Below, piece after piece: positions 52,081-64,000 of a stretch of DNA of 64,000 bases. A model generated the notes under the pieces. It saw only the letters and a program-made list of their open reading frames with translations. It was not told the DNA's origin and ran no database searches. Position numbers and translations under genes: made by a program. Every line of letters starts with the position of its first letter. Position 1 is the first letter of the stretch. The DNA lies in assembly GCF_000189635.1 (NCBI RefSeq), contig NW_002476033.1, forward strand, positions 62,001-126,000. Direction: 5' to 3'. The DNA is from Tetrahymena thermophila SB210 (lineage: Eukaryota; Ciliophora; Oligohymenophorea; Hymenostomatida; Tetrahymenidae).

Positions 52081-55000
52081 ATGAATTAAACAAAAATACC
52101 TAGATTCGCATTTGCTTTTCTTTGGATTGCTCTTTGTGTAGAAGGGCTAAATTGTCCGAATATTGAAAAATATGATAGTAAAATTACTATAAAAGATAAA
52201 CAATTAATCCTTCATTTATATTTTTATAAATAGACCCTGTAAATTTTTATTAATATTTTGTGCAAAATATGATTGTCATACCTAAAACTAATATTATGAT
52301 AATAAATACGATGCAGCAAAGTTCTTCGGGCTCAAGCTATATATATTATATAGATTTAGTTTCAGCACAAGTTATTAATACAATAAAGCGTAGTGTTATT
52401 GTTCATTTATACAATTTTTTTATAATTTTATATTAATAATTAAAGCAAGTTATTAGATTACCAGCATGAAGTATCACTAACTTACAGATAAGATTGTTGT
52501 TATTAATAAAGGAAGTATCTTAATGACTGATCCTTACACATTAAAAGTTTTGTAAACGTTCTCTGCATTTAATCTCTTTTAGCTTGAATTAATTGAAGCA
52601 ACAAATTATATAATTGTTAGTCTATACTAAAATTAGTGCTGGGTTGTTGATGTTGATAAATAGAATTTAGTTATTGATATGGATAACTCTTAGAGCTTAG
52701 AATCCTTTCCTGATAATTCTTATCTGACTCAATATATCACTAAATTTATTACTCTCTCAACTGGTGAAACAATAATTGTTATAAGTAACGATAGAGGTTT
52801 GATATATTGGACTATAGATCTTAATAACTTTACTTATAAATGGAATGGTTTCATAAAACCTTGTAATATTCTAATAAATCAAATAACTCAATAATTTATA
52901 TTTATTATATAAAAGCAATTGTAAGATAATAAGGAGATCAGTATTGGAGCTTTAGTAAACATCCAACGAAAGATATCCTCTTCTTGGTTGGAGCTTATCA
53001 ATAGATTTTAGTACTTTAAATAGTTGATATTGTATAAGGAACATTTAACACACTTTTTAAATAAAGTATTTATATCTTTTAAAATTACTAATTTATTAAT
53101 AAATTTAATTTATTTATTTTATTTTTGAAAGGTTTGAATAGTTATTCATCAAATGAATTCTTTATAAATATGCACTATATTGTCTTGGAGGGTTAAGAAA
53201 TTTTTATCACTAATTTAGGCAAATATTTACATAAATTTAATGTTTCCTTTAGCTCTGATTTTACTTCTTTAGAGATAACTGAAGCGGCTAATGAGTAGGT
53301 AGTTAGCTATTTTGTTTGGACACCATACTTAGAAATGAACTCCATTTTTATATCTTCCGGAAACTATGTTTCAATTTATAATTACAAGCAAGAATAAATT
53401 TCCTATATGCTTTGTAAAATTTTTAAATAAATAAATAAATTCATCAGTATAAAAATTTTCTAAATTATAAAAGATTTCTATGGAAACAGATGGAATAGAA
53501 GATTTATTAGTAGATATGATGGAGAAACAGATAAGATAGTGCTTGTTGATAATAACTAAGTATACCTATATGAAAGAAACGGCTTTGGATACTAGACTTT
53601 AAATAAAAATAAATAAAAACAGCAGCTAAATTATAATTAAGTAAATGATTATGGAGTCGTTTATGAAGTAAAATATACCACTAATTAATATTTGGTAAAA
53701 ACTGGGGACTCATAAACTGATTATATGACTACTTTTCAAATATACCCACTAGATTCGCCTGAAAATGTAAAAATTTTATTTTTATTTAAATTAAAAAACT
53801 TAATATTTTTTTTCCAGACTATAGACATACATGCTAACTATGGATTATACTGGGGCAATGTTAATTAAATAATAGATCCGTTCTTTTTCAAAAACGCTAT
53901 TTGGGTTCCATTAAATGATTTTTATAAATCAACAAGCTATTTAATATCTTTAGTAAATTGCTAAACTGGTGAAATTTTTTATTTGAAATCAGACTCGCTA
54001 GATGATAAAAGCATAATTATATAATATGGTCTTGCCTCATTAGATGATCCAGAAAATCAAGAACTCATAGCTATAGATACTAAAGGAAATATATATTCTT
54101 GGGATTTAAGCTAACCTAACTTTCCATTTAAGTTTTCCTAAAATTTTGGTAACTATATTTCTTTTATTCATAAAATTACAAAATTATTTATATTTATAAA
54201 AATGTATTTCAAATAAAATTACCAAATTTTTATTTTAAGCATTTATTTAGAATAAAATAATAAAACTTAATAATAGAATTAAATTATTTCATTTTTAGTG
54301 TCAATTTTAGCAATTTTACACATTAATAGACATTATTATATTTATGCTTATCTCATTTTTATTTATTTATTGTATTTTATTAATTATTTTTAAAAATAAA
54401 ATTTCAAATGACAAAAAAATTTTTATAAAAAAGATCTTAACTTTTCCTAAATTTTTAGTTTAAAAATCTAATCTTAAATTTTTGAAATATATATTATAAC
54501 TTATTAAAATAAAAAGATTGTTCAGGTATTTATACAACAGACATATTTTAGTACAAAAAAATTAAGAGATTAATAATGTTTTGCCCAGATAATTATGTTT
54601 ATTCTTTTGATTATTTAACTGGAAACTACTCAAAAATAGTTCAGCTAACTATGTTTCCAACAGCTTTAAAAGCAATATCTCGTCTTGAGATGATTTTAAT
54701 AGGAGATTTCAACACAGGTTTTGCATATGTTTTTAAGTATGATCCAGATAAAGATTAATTTAACTTATTTTTAAAATTTAAACCTACTAAAACTAGCGAT
54801 TAGTTAGATTTTATGGATATAACATATGATAATATTTTGTGGATTTAATATTAATATAGTAACGTGTTTTACAATATAGGCGATTGTTTAAATGATCCTT
54901 AATAATGCTTAGAATGTACTTAATAATATTATTTTAATGCTACTAATATATATGATTAAAATGGGTTATATGGAAGTGGTTAGCTAGATTCTCCTTTTAC

Positions 55001-58000
55001 TACTTCATACAATTTTTTCACATCAATGATTAAAGTAAACCATAAAATTTAAATTAAATAATTAAATTTAATTTCTATTTATTTAAGAAAAAAATAATTA
55101 ATTTTGTTAATTTTTAATAACTTAAAAATATTTGAGATAATATTTATTTTAAATTTATACAGGCATAATTTTATTAGAGTCTTCTTTTTAATGTTAGCAA
55201 TATGAATGTAGAAATAAATATCTCACCTGGGAATACTTTAGTCTTAAATCCAAATTTTATGAATTTTGATTTTAATGATATTATATCTTTGATTTTTTAA
55301 AGTTTAGAACCAGGAGTTTATGCTAGCATTTAATATTTTAATAATCTTTAGCTTTAAGACTATAATTATATTGGGTTTAAAGATACTGTCATCAACTTTG
55401 ATCTAGCTTAAAATATTAAATGTGGATTATCTTTTCTAAACATTTAAAGTGGTGTTTTATTAAATAATATTTAGCTGTTCCCGTTAATGAAACCCTCCTA
55501 AACTTAAAGTTGCTAGTACATATATTCTGAAAGCTCACCTTTAAGTATTTAAAATTATCATATTTAGAATGAAGATTTCACTTATCATCAGTCTATTTTG
55601 AGCTCATTTAATAATAATGATGTAATATAATTTTATACTATTAATAATTTCATTTAATTATTTTTATTTTTTATAGATTAAAATTTCAAACTTTTCACTC
55701 ATAAATTGCACTTTAGGTGATAATTTTAGTATTTTAAGGCAAGTATCAAATGTCGATACATATATTGATAATTTAAACATTACTGATAATAAATGCTCTA
55801 ATATAAGTAATAACAACAATACTTCTTTTTTATTTAATGCAGGTTTATTTTAGGTTAACGGAATGACTATGAATAATAATAAATTTTGTAGAAAATCAAT
55901 ATTTTCAACTGTTGTTTCTCTTTAACAATCTAACTATATTTTTAAATTTATCAACATAACTTCTTAAAACAATACCTTTGAAGTAAGAACTACTTATGTT
56001 TTCTTTAACGCACTATACTCACTTTTAATTTAACCTGATCATCAGCTAATTCTGTAAAATGTTTCATTTACCGATAATTAACTATCTGTATAAAATAGCA
56101 AAGATTTAATAACAGCTCAGTATTTTGAAACTATAAAAATTTCAAGCATCAATATGTAGAATGTTTCACTTCTAAATCATTTTGATATTTAATTAGGTTT
56201 AATGCAAAATACAGATTCAGCAACTATAATGAATTTTAATTGCTCTAATAGTCAAGCATACATTCTGTAAATACCTAATTAATTGACAGCTAGCTGCTTA
56301 CAATTATTTGAAGTTTTAAGTCTTGGAATGTAAAACATTAATATTTTTAGGAAAAAAGCAATTGACTCTAGTTTAATATTTATAAAAAATTTTTTTACCT
56401 AATAATCAACTTTTAACATGAAAGTAGCTAATTTTCAAGATTTATCATTAATTTAAAGTGGCATTAATACATATGTAAGCCCTATTTACATTCAAAGTAG
56501 TTATGAAATCGATGTTGAAATAGACTAAGCTGTATTCTAAAATATATCTTTATAATCTGTGGAGTATAGTATAAGCTATTCTTCTTTAGCATTATAGGTT
56601 ACAAACTACATAGGAACATTTGTGATAAAAAACTCTTATTTCCTAAATTCATATAGCCAATCAATTTATGGATTTATTTATGCGCAAACAAATACTTTGG
56701 TATTAGATACAGTTGTTTTTAACAATCAGACATTCTATAATAGTTAAAAATAATAATTATTTTAACAATATGGAGGATTTATTAATGCATAAATTGAAAA
56801 TTTAAATGTCTCTAAAACCACCTTTAATTAATCAACTTCTATAAAAGGAGGATTCTTATATTTACTATAGTTTGGAAAAACATTTAAAATTAACATAGTT
56901 GATACCATTTTTAATGAAGGATATGCTTCTACGGATGGTGGAGCTATATTTATAGACTCAGGAAATAACTAAATTTAACTAAACTGCTTTAATTGCTAAT
57001 TTAGCAACATTTATACTCTTCTCAGCTCAGCATGCAGCATTGGATTACAGTAAAATTAAAAAAATTTTATTAATTAAATTTTCATTCATAAATAATTTTA
57101 TTTTTTTTTAAAATTTTTATTTTCATTTATAAAAATTGTTTAATATTTTTTTAAAATAGGAAATATTCTTAAGTTAATAATAAAGCTTTAAATTCCATAA
57201 TTTTCTAAGGAGGGTACATCAAAAACGTAAAAGGTATTTTAGATAGCTACTTTATTGATGTTATATATACTAACATTTAATTCTTGGAGATTAATTAAAT
57301 TTTATCAGAAGTCTTTGAATCTGACTCTTAAGCTTATTAGTAGTATTCTCTTTAAAGTAGCAATCAATAGCCAGCGATTCTTTCCAACTTATAAAATTCA
57401 ATATTATTGATTTAAAGCTGTACTATTTCTAACTTAAAAAAGACATCATTTTAAACCACTTATCCATTATTAATCAATTCACACATTTCTAATATAACAA
57501 TTCAAGATACAAATATAGAAAATTTAGTCTATATTACTAGTACTTTGTAATTGATTTAAAGTTAAATACAATTGATAAATGTTAAATTTAAAAATATAAA
57601 TTAATTAACTCAAAGTTCAAGGCTCATTCAATCATAAGAATATTAGATTCCGAGTTAAAATGCAGCTACATTGATATCTACTTTATAGTCTAGTGTAAAT
57701 TTAAGCTAAAACAGTCTTTTTTAGAATGTTACCTGTAGCTAAAATTGTAATGGAGGAGCGTTATAAATCTAATAGGGTAAATTAAGTATATAGGAAACCA
57801 CATTTCAAAACGTTTCTGTAAACAATTTTTCAAAATCTTTAAAATTATTAAACTGATTAATCATTTAAAAAATAGTCTAACTTTGGAGGTGCAATATATA
57901 TTTTAGGATTAAATTAAACTAATCTTATTTTTGATTCTTAGTTTATTGGTTGTTAATCTTAAAATGATGGTGGAGCTATTTATCTAAATGCCTAGCAAGA

Positions 58001-61000
58001 TGACGTAAATAATACATTTCTATATTTATATTTTTTAAATTATTTATTTTATAGCAATTTTAGCTTACTATATCTTAAAGTAAATTCTCAGACAATACTT
58101 GTTAAGCAAGAGGAGGTGCAATTTATGTTAATTCATAAACTACAAATCCTATAAACCAAAATGTTAAAATCACTGATTCAAAAATAATATATAACAAAGC
58201 AGCTGTTGGTGCTGGTGTATTCTAATAAAATATATCAATAGATTAAAGCTAAAATAATATAATTTCTGCTAATAAAGCAAGTATTTCTGGAGATAATAGT
58301 ATTTCTTATCCTACCAAACTAAAAATAATTAATTTAGACAAGTTTCTAGAAGGGAATAATGCTAAGATTAATAATTAACTAATATCTGTTAATGACTTTA
58401 GGAGTGGTGCAAATATAACAGATATCGAATTTATTTTAGTAAATGATCATGATGAAATTTTTTTCCCAATTACATAAGATTAATAAAACTCATATTAAGT
58501 TAATGTCCAATTTGACAAAACTATTTAAAAATTTAATTCTTATGTTGTAGGTGGTGATACCTATGCGAAATATGATCCAAAATTAAAAGCTTTTAAATTC
58601 AGCAATATTAGTTTATCTGGAATTCCTTAAACTTCTGTAAACCTATAGTTTTCTTCTGACTAGATTTACTCAGTAGATCCAATAGATAATAAATTTGTAT
58701 AAAATTATCATTTTAATTTAACAATAAACTTTAGGTCATGTGGTACTGGTGAATAAATAACATAGTTAGATTAAGTAACTTAATGCTAGATATGCCCTGA
58801 AAATTACTACTCTTTCAAAGTATAAAACTGCTAAGAGTGTCCTAAGGGTGCTACATGTTTAGGTGGATCGAGTATTGTAGCAAATGCTGGTTATTGGCGT
58901 AAAAGTAATGATAGTGATTTAGTACTTTCCTGCAATAATCTTCCCGATAATTGCTAGGGAGGATCTTTTGGAGATAATATTTGTTATGAAGGACATATTG
59001 GAGCACTTTGCGAAGAGTGTGATGTAAAATTAATAACAATTTTAATATGGTATATTAAATTTTGATTTAAATTAGATATATGGATAGTATTGGCCACATT
59101 CTTATGCTAAATCAGCTAAGTTTTCGTGTACCAGATGTGATTAAATAAAAAACAATGTATGGATTGTTGTTTTAATGACGATTTGGACTCTAATTTCTAT
59201 GTGTTTAGCAATTAAAGGAGATGTTGATGTTTTAAAAGAAAAAGTTGCTGTTTATACAATTTAAAAAAATTTATCTAGAAAAACAACTGCTCATTAAAGG
59301 AGATAGTCATCATTATAATTTAAAACTATGAGCTTTAGTAATATACAACAAGCTAAGAGTGTGGGAAGATAGAGAAGCACATCAAATAAATTTAAAATGG
59401 AATTTAATAAAAATGAAGATAAATCTGGAATTTTTATTAAGATGCTTACTAATTATGTTTAAATTGTCGGATCAATAGCAACTTTTAATCTCTCTATTCC
59501 ATCAGGTAATTAATTTATTCATTATTAACAAAATATTTAAGATATAAAAATATATTTTTATCAAAAAGGTATATTTGAATTTCCCCAATCTTTAGGTTAA
59601 CCACTTAAATAGACTATGAACTCACTTGACTGTGCACTTTAAGAATTTAATTTTGAGATGCCAATAATCTATGTTAGACTGCTTTTTTCACTTAGTCTAC
59701 CAGTTATTTATATGATACTCTTTGTTTTATGCATGATGATATATTATCTAATAAAATATATAAAGCACAGAAAAGAAAAAAGTAAAAATTAATTCCCATG
59801 GTATATTTTAACAACAGCTATAATTTTCCTCATCATTTATGTTCAGCCAGATTTAGTTGCTCAGATTATTGCTTTGCTTTCTTGCAGATAAATTGGAGAT
59901 ACAAATTATATTTTATCAAATGTTTCTTTTGTCTGCTATACTCATGAACATTTATACTACGCATTTACACTAGTTTTGCCAATGCTCATATCATGGGTTA
60001 TTATAATACCAGTTTTTCTATTTTTAGTACTAAGAAAAAACAAAAATAATTTAGACTCAATTGATATTAAACTTAAGTATGGATTTTTGTATAAAGAATA
60101 CTAAGAAAGTGCCTTTTATTGGGAGTTTGTTAAGATGGTAGAAAAATTAGCTATTATTCTTTCACTAAATTTTTATTCTTAAAGTGTTGTAACAAAGGCT
60201 ATTCTCGTTTTTATTGTCATATCTTCTTATGGTATTTTGTCACTTATCATTCACCCATATCAAGAATCTGATGTTAATGAAATAGATGTAAATTCTACCA
60301 ACGTATGTGCTATTACTGTCCTTTTAGGTTTATTTATGTACAACAATTAGTACCCATACTTTGTTTATACTTCGCTATGTTTAATAGTAATTATAAATGC
60401 GTGGTTTATCATTAAAATACTCAGCAAGATTATAAACTCTTATAAAAGCTAAATGCTAGAAGTTAAAGAAAAAATTTTAACTGCTTTATCTAAGAAGTTC
60501 AATTATTTCAAAAAATTTGTTAGCCAAGAAAATAAATAACACGGAAAAATAAAACCTGAAACCAAGAAGAAATTTTAATAAATATTTTTGAAATTCTTAG
60601 CACTAAAACCAAGTTAAAAAAGAGAAATATACTTGACATATCTACAAAAAAATATAGGTAATAAATAATTTTTTAATAACACTATTTTAACATTTAAAAT
60701 TTAAAAATTTAGATGAATATTTAAAGAATTTCTAAGGTGATATAAATGAAAGTAACGCTACTCTAAAATAAATTGAAAAGAATTAAGAGGATAATGAGCA
60801 ATAGATCTAATTGAAATAGTTTTTCAATAAAGAGATGCAAGCTTCATAAAATAGCGATTCTTCACCATTTTACAAACATACATCATAAGATAATTAAGGA
60901 TAAATAAAACTTAAAAATGCAAATAATAAAATTAAATTTAATTAAACAGAAAATCTATAATTTGGTAAATATTTTGTTTTATTACTACAATAAATAATAA

Positions 61001-61923
61001 TATTTTTAAAAATAAAAATAGAAAGTAATCTTGAAATTGAATTAAAATAAAATTAAAAGTAATAAGAATAAAATTAAAAATTATTTTTGCCAGAAACTAT
61101 GAAAGATCAGCATGGCAATGATTTAATTCAATTTAATGATCAATTAGAATCTATTTATTCTGGTAAATATATTTTTAATTTATCCTTATTTTTAACTAAA
61201 AATAATTTTTTAAATTTATCAAGAAAACTAAGATGACAGAGTTAATACAGATTAATATTTTATTGATTCTAATAAGTTTTTAATGGGGCTATAGCCTAAA
61301 AGAACTTTATCAGATATCAACTTCTAGAATTAAAATATCTATACTAAATCTGATCAATAAACATTAGTATATGTTGAAGAAGCTGATGAGATAAAGTATA
61401 CATAATAAGATGAGAAAAATGAAAATTACAATGAATAGAATGAGTTTAATTTAAGATCTCCTCATTATACAGAAAATAGCACTTAAAGAAACTAACAAGT
61501 GTATGATTCCAAAATAAATTTACTTAAAGATAAATAATCAGAGAATTTTAGTAGATAGAAGTATAATATTGACTAAAAATAGCAGGAGACTATTATAGAG
61601 GAAGATATATATAGTTTATAAAACAACATTAAAGATGATTAAAATAATAGCAGACAAGGATAATAAATTTCAATTTCTATTATTGAAGGTAAATACTTAA
61701 ATTTATTATTATTTTTTAATATTTTATTTTATTTAAAATAGATAAAAATAAAAATAATACTGGTAAAAAAGTTCCAGATATTTAATCTAATAGAATAATA
61801 CCTGGTTAATAATTAACTGACACAAGGATAGATTTAAATTATAACACTTAAAATTTAATCAATATTTAAAATTCATAAGATATGATTTATGATTAAGATA
61901 TTGAAGTGTAAATTAATAAATGA
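52081..61923 (+). CDS. Giant receptor-like membrane protein B, paralogue of A
   Basis: Same 19-exon plan as gene A with every exon of identical length (97, 156, 417, 150, 282, 293, 331, 494, 459, 1373, 658, 129, 969, 430, 1089, 252, 141, 465 and 182 nt), hence also 2788 residues. Introns start at 52178, 52390, 52863, 53066, 53414, 53767, 54149, 55035, 55622, 57050, 57818, 58005, 59024, 59506, 60658, 60965, 61163 and 61689; intron 7 is again the outlier (392 nt). Domains are as in A, with signal peptide FAFAFLWIALCVEG, the Cys-rich stalk and the membrane region nearly unchanged, and more substitutions in the propeller and cytoplasmic tail. In intron 1 the second possible donor seen in A (ggtatc) is missing, so the shared GTAAAATT donor at 52178 must be the real one. 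Looks intact and functional. Confidence 0.85.
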
Positions 61924-62370
61924 AAATATTAATATTATTAATTAATATTTTAATTTTATATATTTGTTTTTAAAGTTTAAAACTTTTATTTGGTTTATGC
62001 TTTTTAAATACCTTAAAATCTTTATAATAAAAATAGATAATTTTATAATAGAATTTAATTAATAATATTCATAATATAAAATTCATATAACTTTTAGTGT
62101 TAATAACATTTTGTATTAATTTTATTTACACAGTAAATTTAAATTTTTAAAATTTTATAAATCCATATATATTTAATTATAAAATAAGTTTTAAAAATAA
62201 CTCATGATACATCATTAATTTGGATTTCTGTTTTATCAAATAATATTTTTCTACCTAATATTTTATTCATTCATACTTCATTTTATTTCAAAAATAATTT
62301 AATCCATTTACTTACTTTATTTATTTATTGAATCCATAAATTTATCTTAGTTATTATAAACTAAAATTAT
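61924..62370. other. 3' flank of gene B
   Basis: The first 60 nt still resemble the sequence after gene A (ttttaaagttt...tggt.tatgctttttaaata), then similarity to the possible extra exon of A is lost. This suggests a deletion or replacement in unit B. The rest is A/T-rich with no gene. Confidence 0.5.
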
Positions 62371-62820
62371 AGTACGTTAAAGTGGAAATGTAATACTGAA
62401 AATAGTACTCAAGGAAATTAGCCCATGCTTAGATGTTTAGAAGTGAGATAAATTTACTTAAAGATAAATAATCAGATAACTTTAATAAATAAAATTATTA
62501 TTGATACTTAAAGAAGATATAAACAATTTATAAAATGCAAAATTAAAATGATAGAAAGCAAGGATAATAAATTTGAGTTTATTTAATTGAAGGTAAATAA
62601 TAAAATTAATTTTATATTAATTATTTTTTTAATTTAATATAAAATAAAAAAGTAAAAACAATTATTGTAAAATAGAGAAAGAAAATAATTATAATAAATT
62701 AATATCTGGTTAATACAAATCCTAATTAAAGTTAGATTTAAATAATAACTATTAACATTTAAAATTCATAATACATGGTTTATACTTAAAATATTGAACT
62801 ATAAACTAATAAATTATTTT
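62371..62820 (+). pseudogene. Decayed copy of the array gene's 3' tail (third)
   Basis: Similar to exons 18-19 of the giant genes and to the second decayed tail: 'aatactgaaaatagtactcaaggaaatta', 'gataaatttacttaaagataaataatcagata', 'gatagaaagcaaggataataaattt', an intron 18-like core and the 'aaaattcataatac...attgaa' end. Not translatable in one frame. It precedes the third spacer just as the other two tails precede theirs. Confidence 0.7.
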
Positions 62821-64000
62821 ATTATTAATTTTATTCGCTCTATTTTTAAGTATTATATTTTTATTTCTAGTTGTTTGAAAATTATTTTTAAATGAAGCTA
62901 TCACCTAATACATGTTGATTTATTTTTTAATGATAATTTAAAAAATGAAAATTATCAATAATCTTTATAAAAAATGACTTTATTTCTACATTAAAATATT
63001 ATTCAAATACATACAGTCTTTATTTAAAAATAGAGAAATTAATATATAATTTTATTTAATAATAAATTTACTTTAGATTTTTTTTAAACAAAGTTTTGTT
63101 TAAACCAAAAAATGGTGATTTATAATTTTTGTTGTAGAAAAATGCAACATTCACTTATTATTTACTTTTTTCCCTTAAATTTTCAATTATAAAAATGTAT
63201 TTTTCTACAACTTAAAAATTATTAGTAAGCCACTTTAATTTGAATATTTGATTAGCTAATTGAATAATCTAAAAATTTACATATATAATAACGTGAATTT
63301 TCATTAATTAAGGTCAGCTGATAAAATTTGTTTTTTCTTAAAATTTGGCTATATCTAGTCCCTCCCACAAATTAATCTTTAGAAAATAAAATTTGTTTTA
63401 AATAAAAATACAGTACAAAGTTATCAAAATATATTTATTTTTTAAATAATTACACTTTTTTTTAAATCTTAAATTATTCTACTTAATTTAATACATAAAT
63501 ACATTTAAAACTAATAAATAAAATATTTTTTATTCACTCTTTAAAACTAATGACTATATGCTATTTTACAGCAATAGTCATTTTTAAAAATAGCAAAATT
63601 CTTTTCTTTGAGGCATTTAAATATTATTTTTACATTTACATTTATTATTTTACTTATTAATCTGCAAATTTATTTAATTTCAAACTCTAATATTTAATTT
63701 GATTATTTGATCTAATACTTTTTTTAGAATTTTTATTAGATTTGCATTCATTAGAAAAAAGTTTTAAAAAAAAATATCAATTTTAAAATACATATCTTTT
63801 AATTTTAATATAAAGTATTGAATCATAAAAAGATGGTCTCTTGCTTTTTCTCATAAAAGTAAATAAATATTTTTTCAAAAAAAACAATTTCTAAAATATC
63901 AATTTTTTTGGTGGTATATCTATATTTTAGAATGAAATAAATCTATCAATAAAAAAAGATAATTCTCTTGTTTATTTTAATAAAATAAAAGTAATTATTT
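62821..64000 (+). repeat. Spacer of array unit C (cut by window edge)
   Basis: Aligns with spacers A and B, for example the shared block at 63182 and the 'tgctattttacagcaatag' site near 63558. It implies that a third giant gene starts roughly 1 kb beyond the right edge, if the unit is complete. Confidence 0.7.

Larger units (their letters stand above)
36648..64000 (+). repeat. Tandem segmental array, period about 13 kb (two full units and the start of a third)
   Basis: Each unit consists of a decayed gene tail, a spacer of about 2 kb and a giant gene. Matching landmarks: ATG at 38908 and 52081 (13173 apart). The spacer motif 'ttcaattataaaaatgtatt' is at 37381, 50311 and 63182. Conserved exon and intron order holds through the whole gene. 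The third unit is cut by the window edge inside its spacer, so a third gene probably follows at about 65 kb. Confidence 0.9.

Noticed and set aside
52178-52233. Apparent loss of the first splice donor in gene B
   Set aside because: The site missing in B is an alternative downstream donor; the earlier GTAAAATT donor is present in both genes and keeps the frame.
58851-59039. Minus-strand frame of 62 codons
   Set aside because: Antisense to the conserved Cys-rich stalk of gene B.
1-64000. tRNA, rRNA, CRISPR, telomere repeats, intact DNA transposon, LINE or retroelement
   Set aside because: None was seen on reading both strands; weak hairpins and A/T repeats do not suffice for any such call.

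Overview
This window looks like nuclear (macronuclear-type) DNA of an oligohymenophorean ciliate, most like Tetrahymena or a close relative. It is extremely AT-rich. Long reading frames appear only when TAA and TAG are read as glutamine and TGA is the only stop. Introns are mostly 42-160 nt, AT-rich and GT...AG. No tRNA, rRNA, CRISPR, intact transposon or telomere was seen. All exon maps below were made by eye from frame continuity, splice motifs and phase; gene names rest on recognised motifs, not on searches.

Left part (1-17 kb): a large secreted or surface beta-propeller gene runs off the left edge on the minus strand. It is followed by a pepsin-type aspartyl protease, a decayed helical-type gene, an arrestin-like gene (+), a leucine-rich-repeat gene in which each repeat is one 90-nt exon, and an equilibrative nucleoside transporter. 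Middle part (17-36 kb): a VHS/GAT-like adaptor candidate (+), an unrecognised gene with highly-expressed-type codon use (+), a moderately GC-rich stretch that may be a structured RNA, two amino-acid permease paralogues flanking a gene whose 3' end changes frame, the ciliary nexin-dynein regulatory complex gene DRC2, an LC8 dynein light chain, and an 867-aa Gln/Asn/Lys-rich protein.

Right part (36.6-64 kb): a tandem array with a period of about 13 kb. Two complete paralogous genes (38908-48718 and 52081-61923) each encode about 2788 residues: signal peptide, beta-propeller-like region, cysteine cluster, parallel beta-helix with GGAI-type repeats, cysteine-rich stalk, a multi-pass membrane region and a Gln/Asn/Lys-rich cytoplasmic tail. 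Every one of the 19 exons has the same length in both copies while introns and spacers differ, so both seem to be under constraint. Each unit, including a third that begins at the right edge, is preceded by a decayed copy of the gene's 3' tail. This receptor-like array is the most interesting object here, followed by the exon-per-repeat LRR gene.
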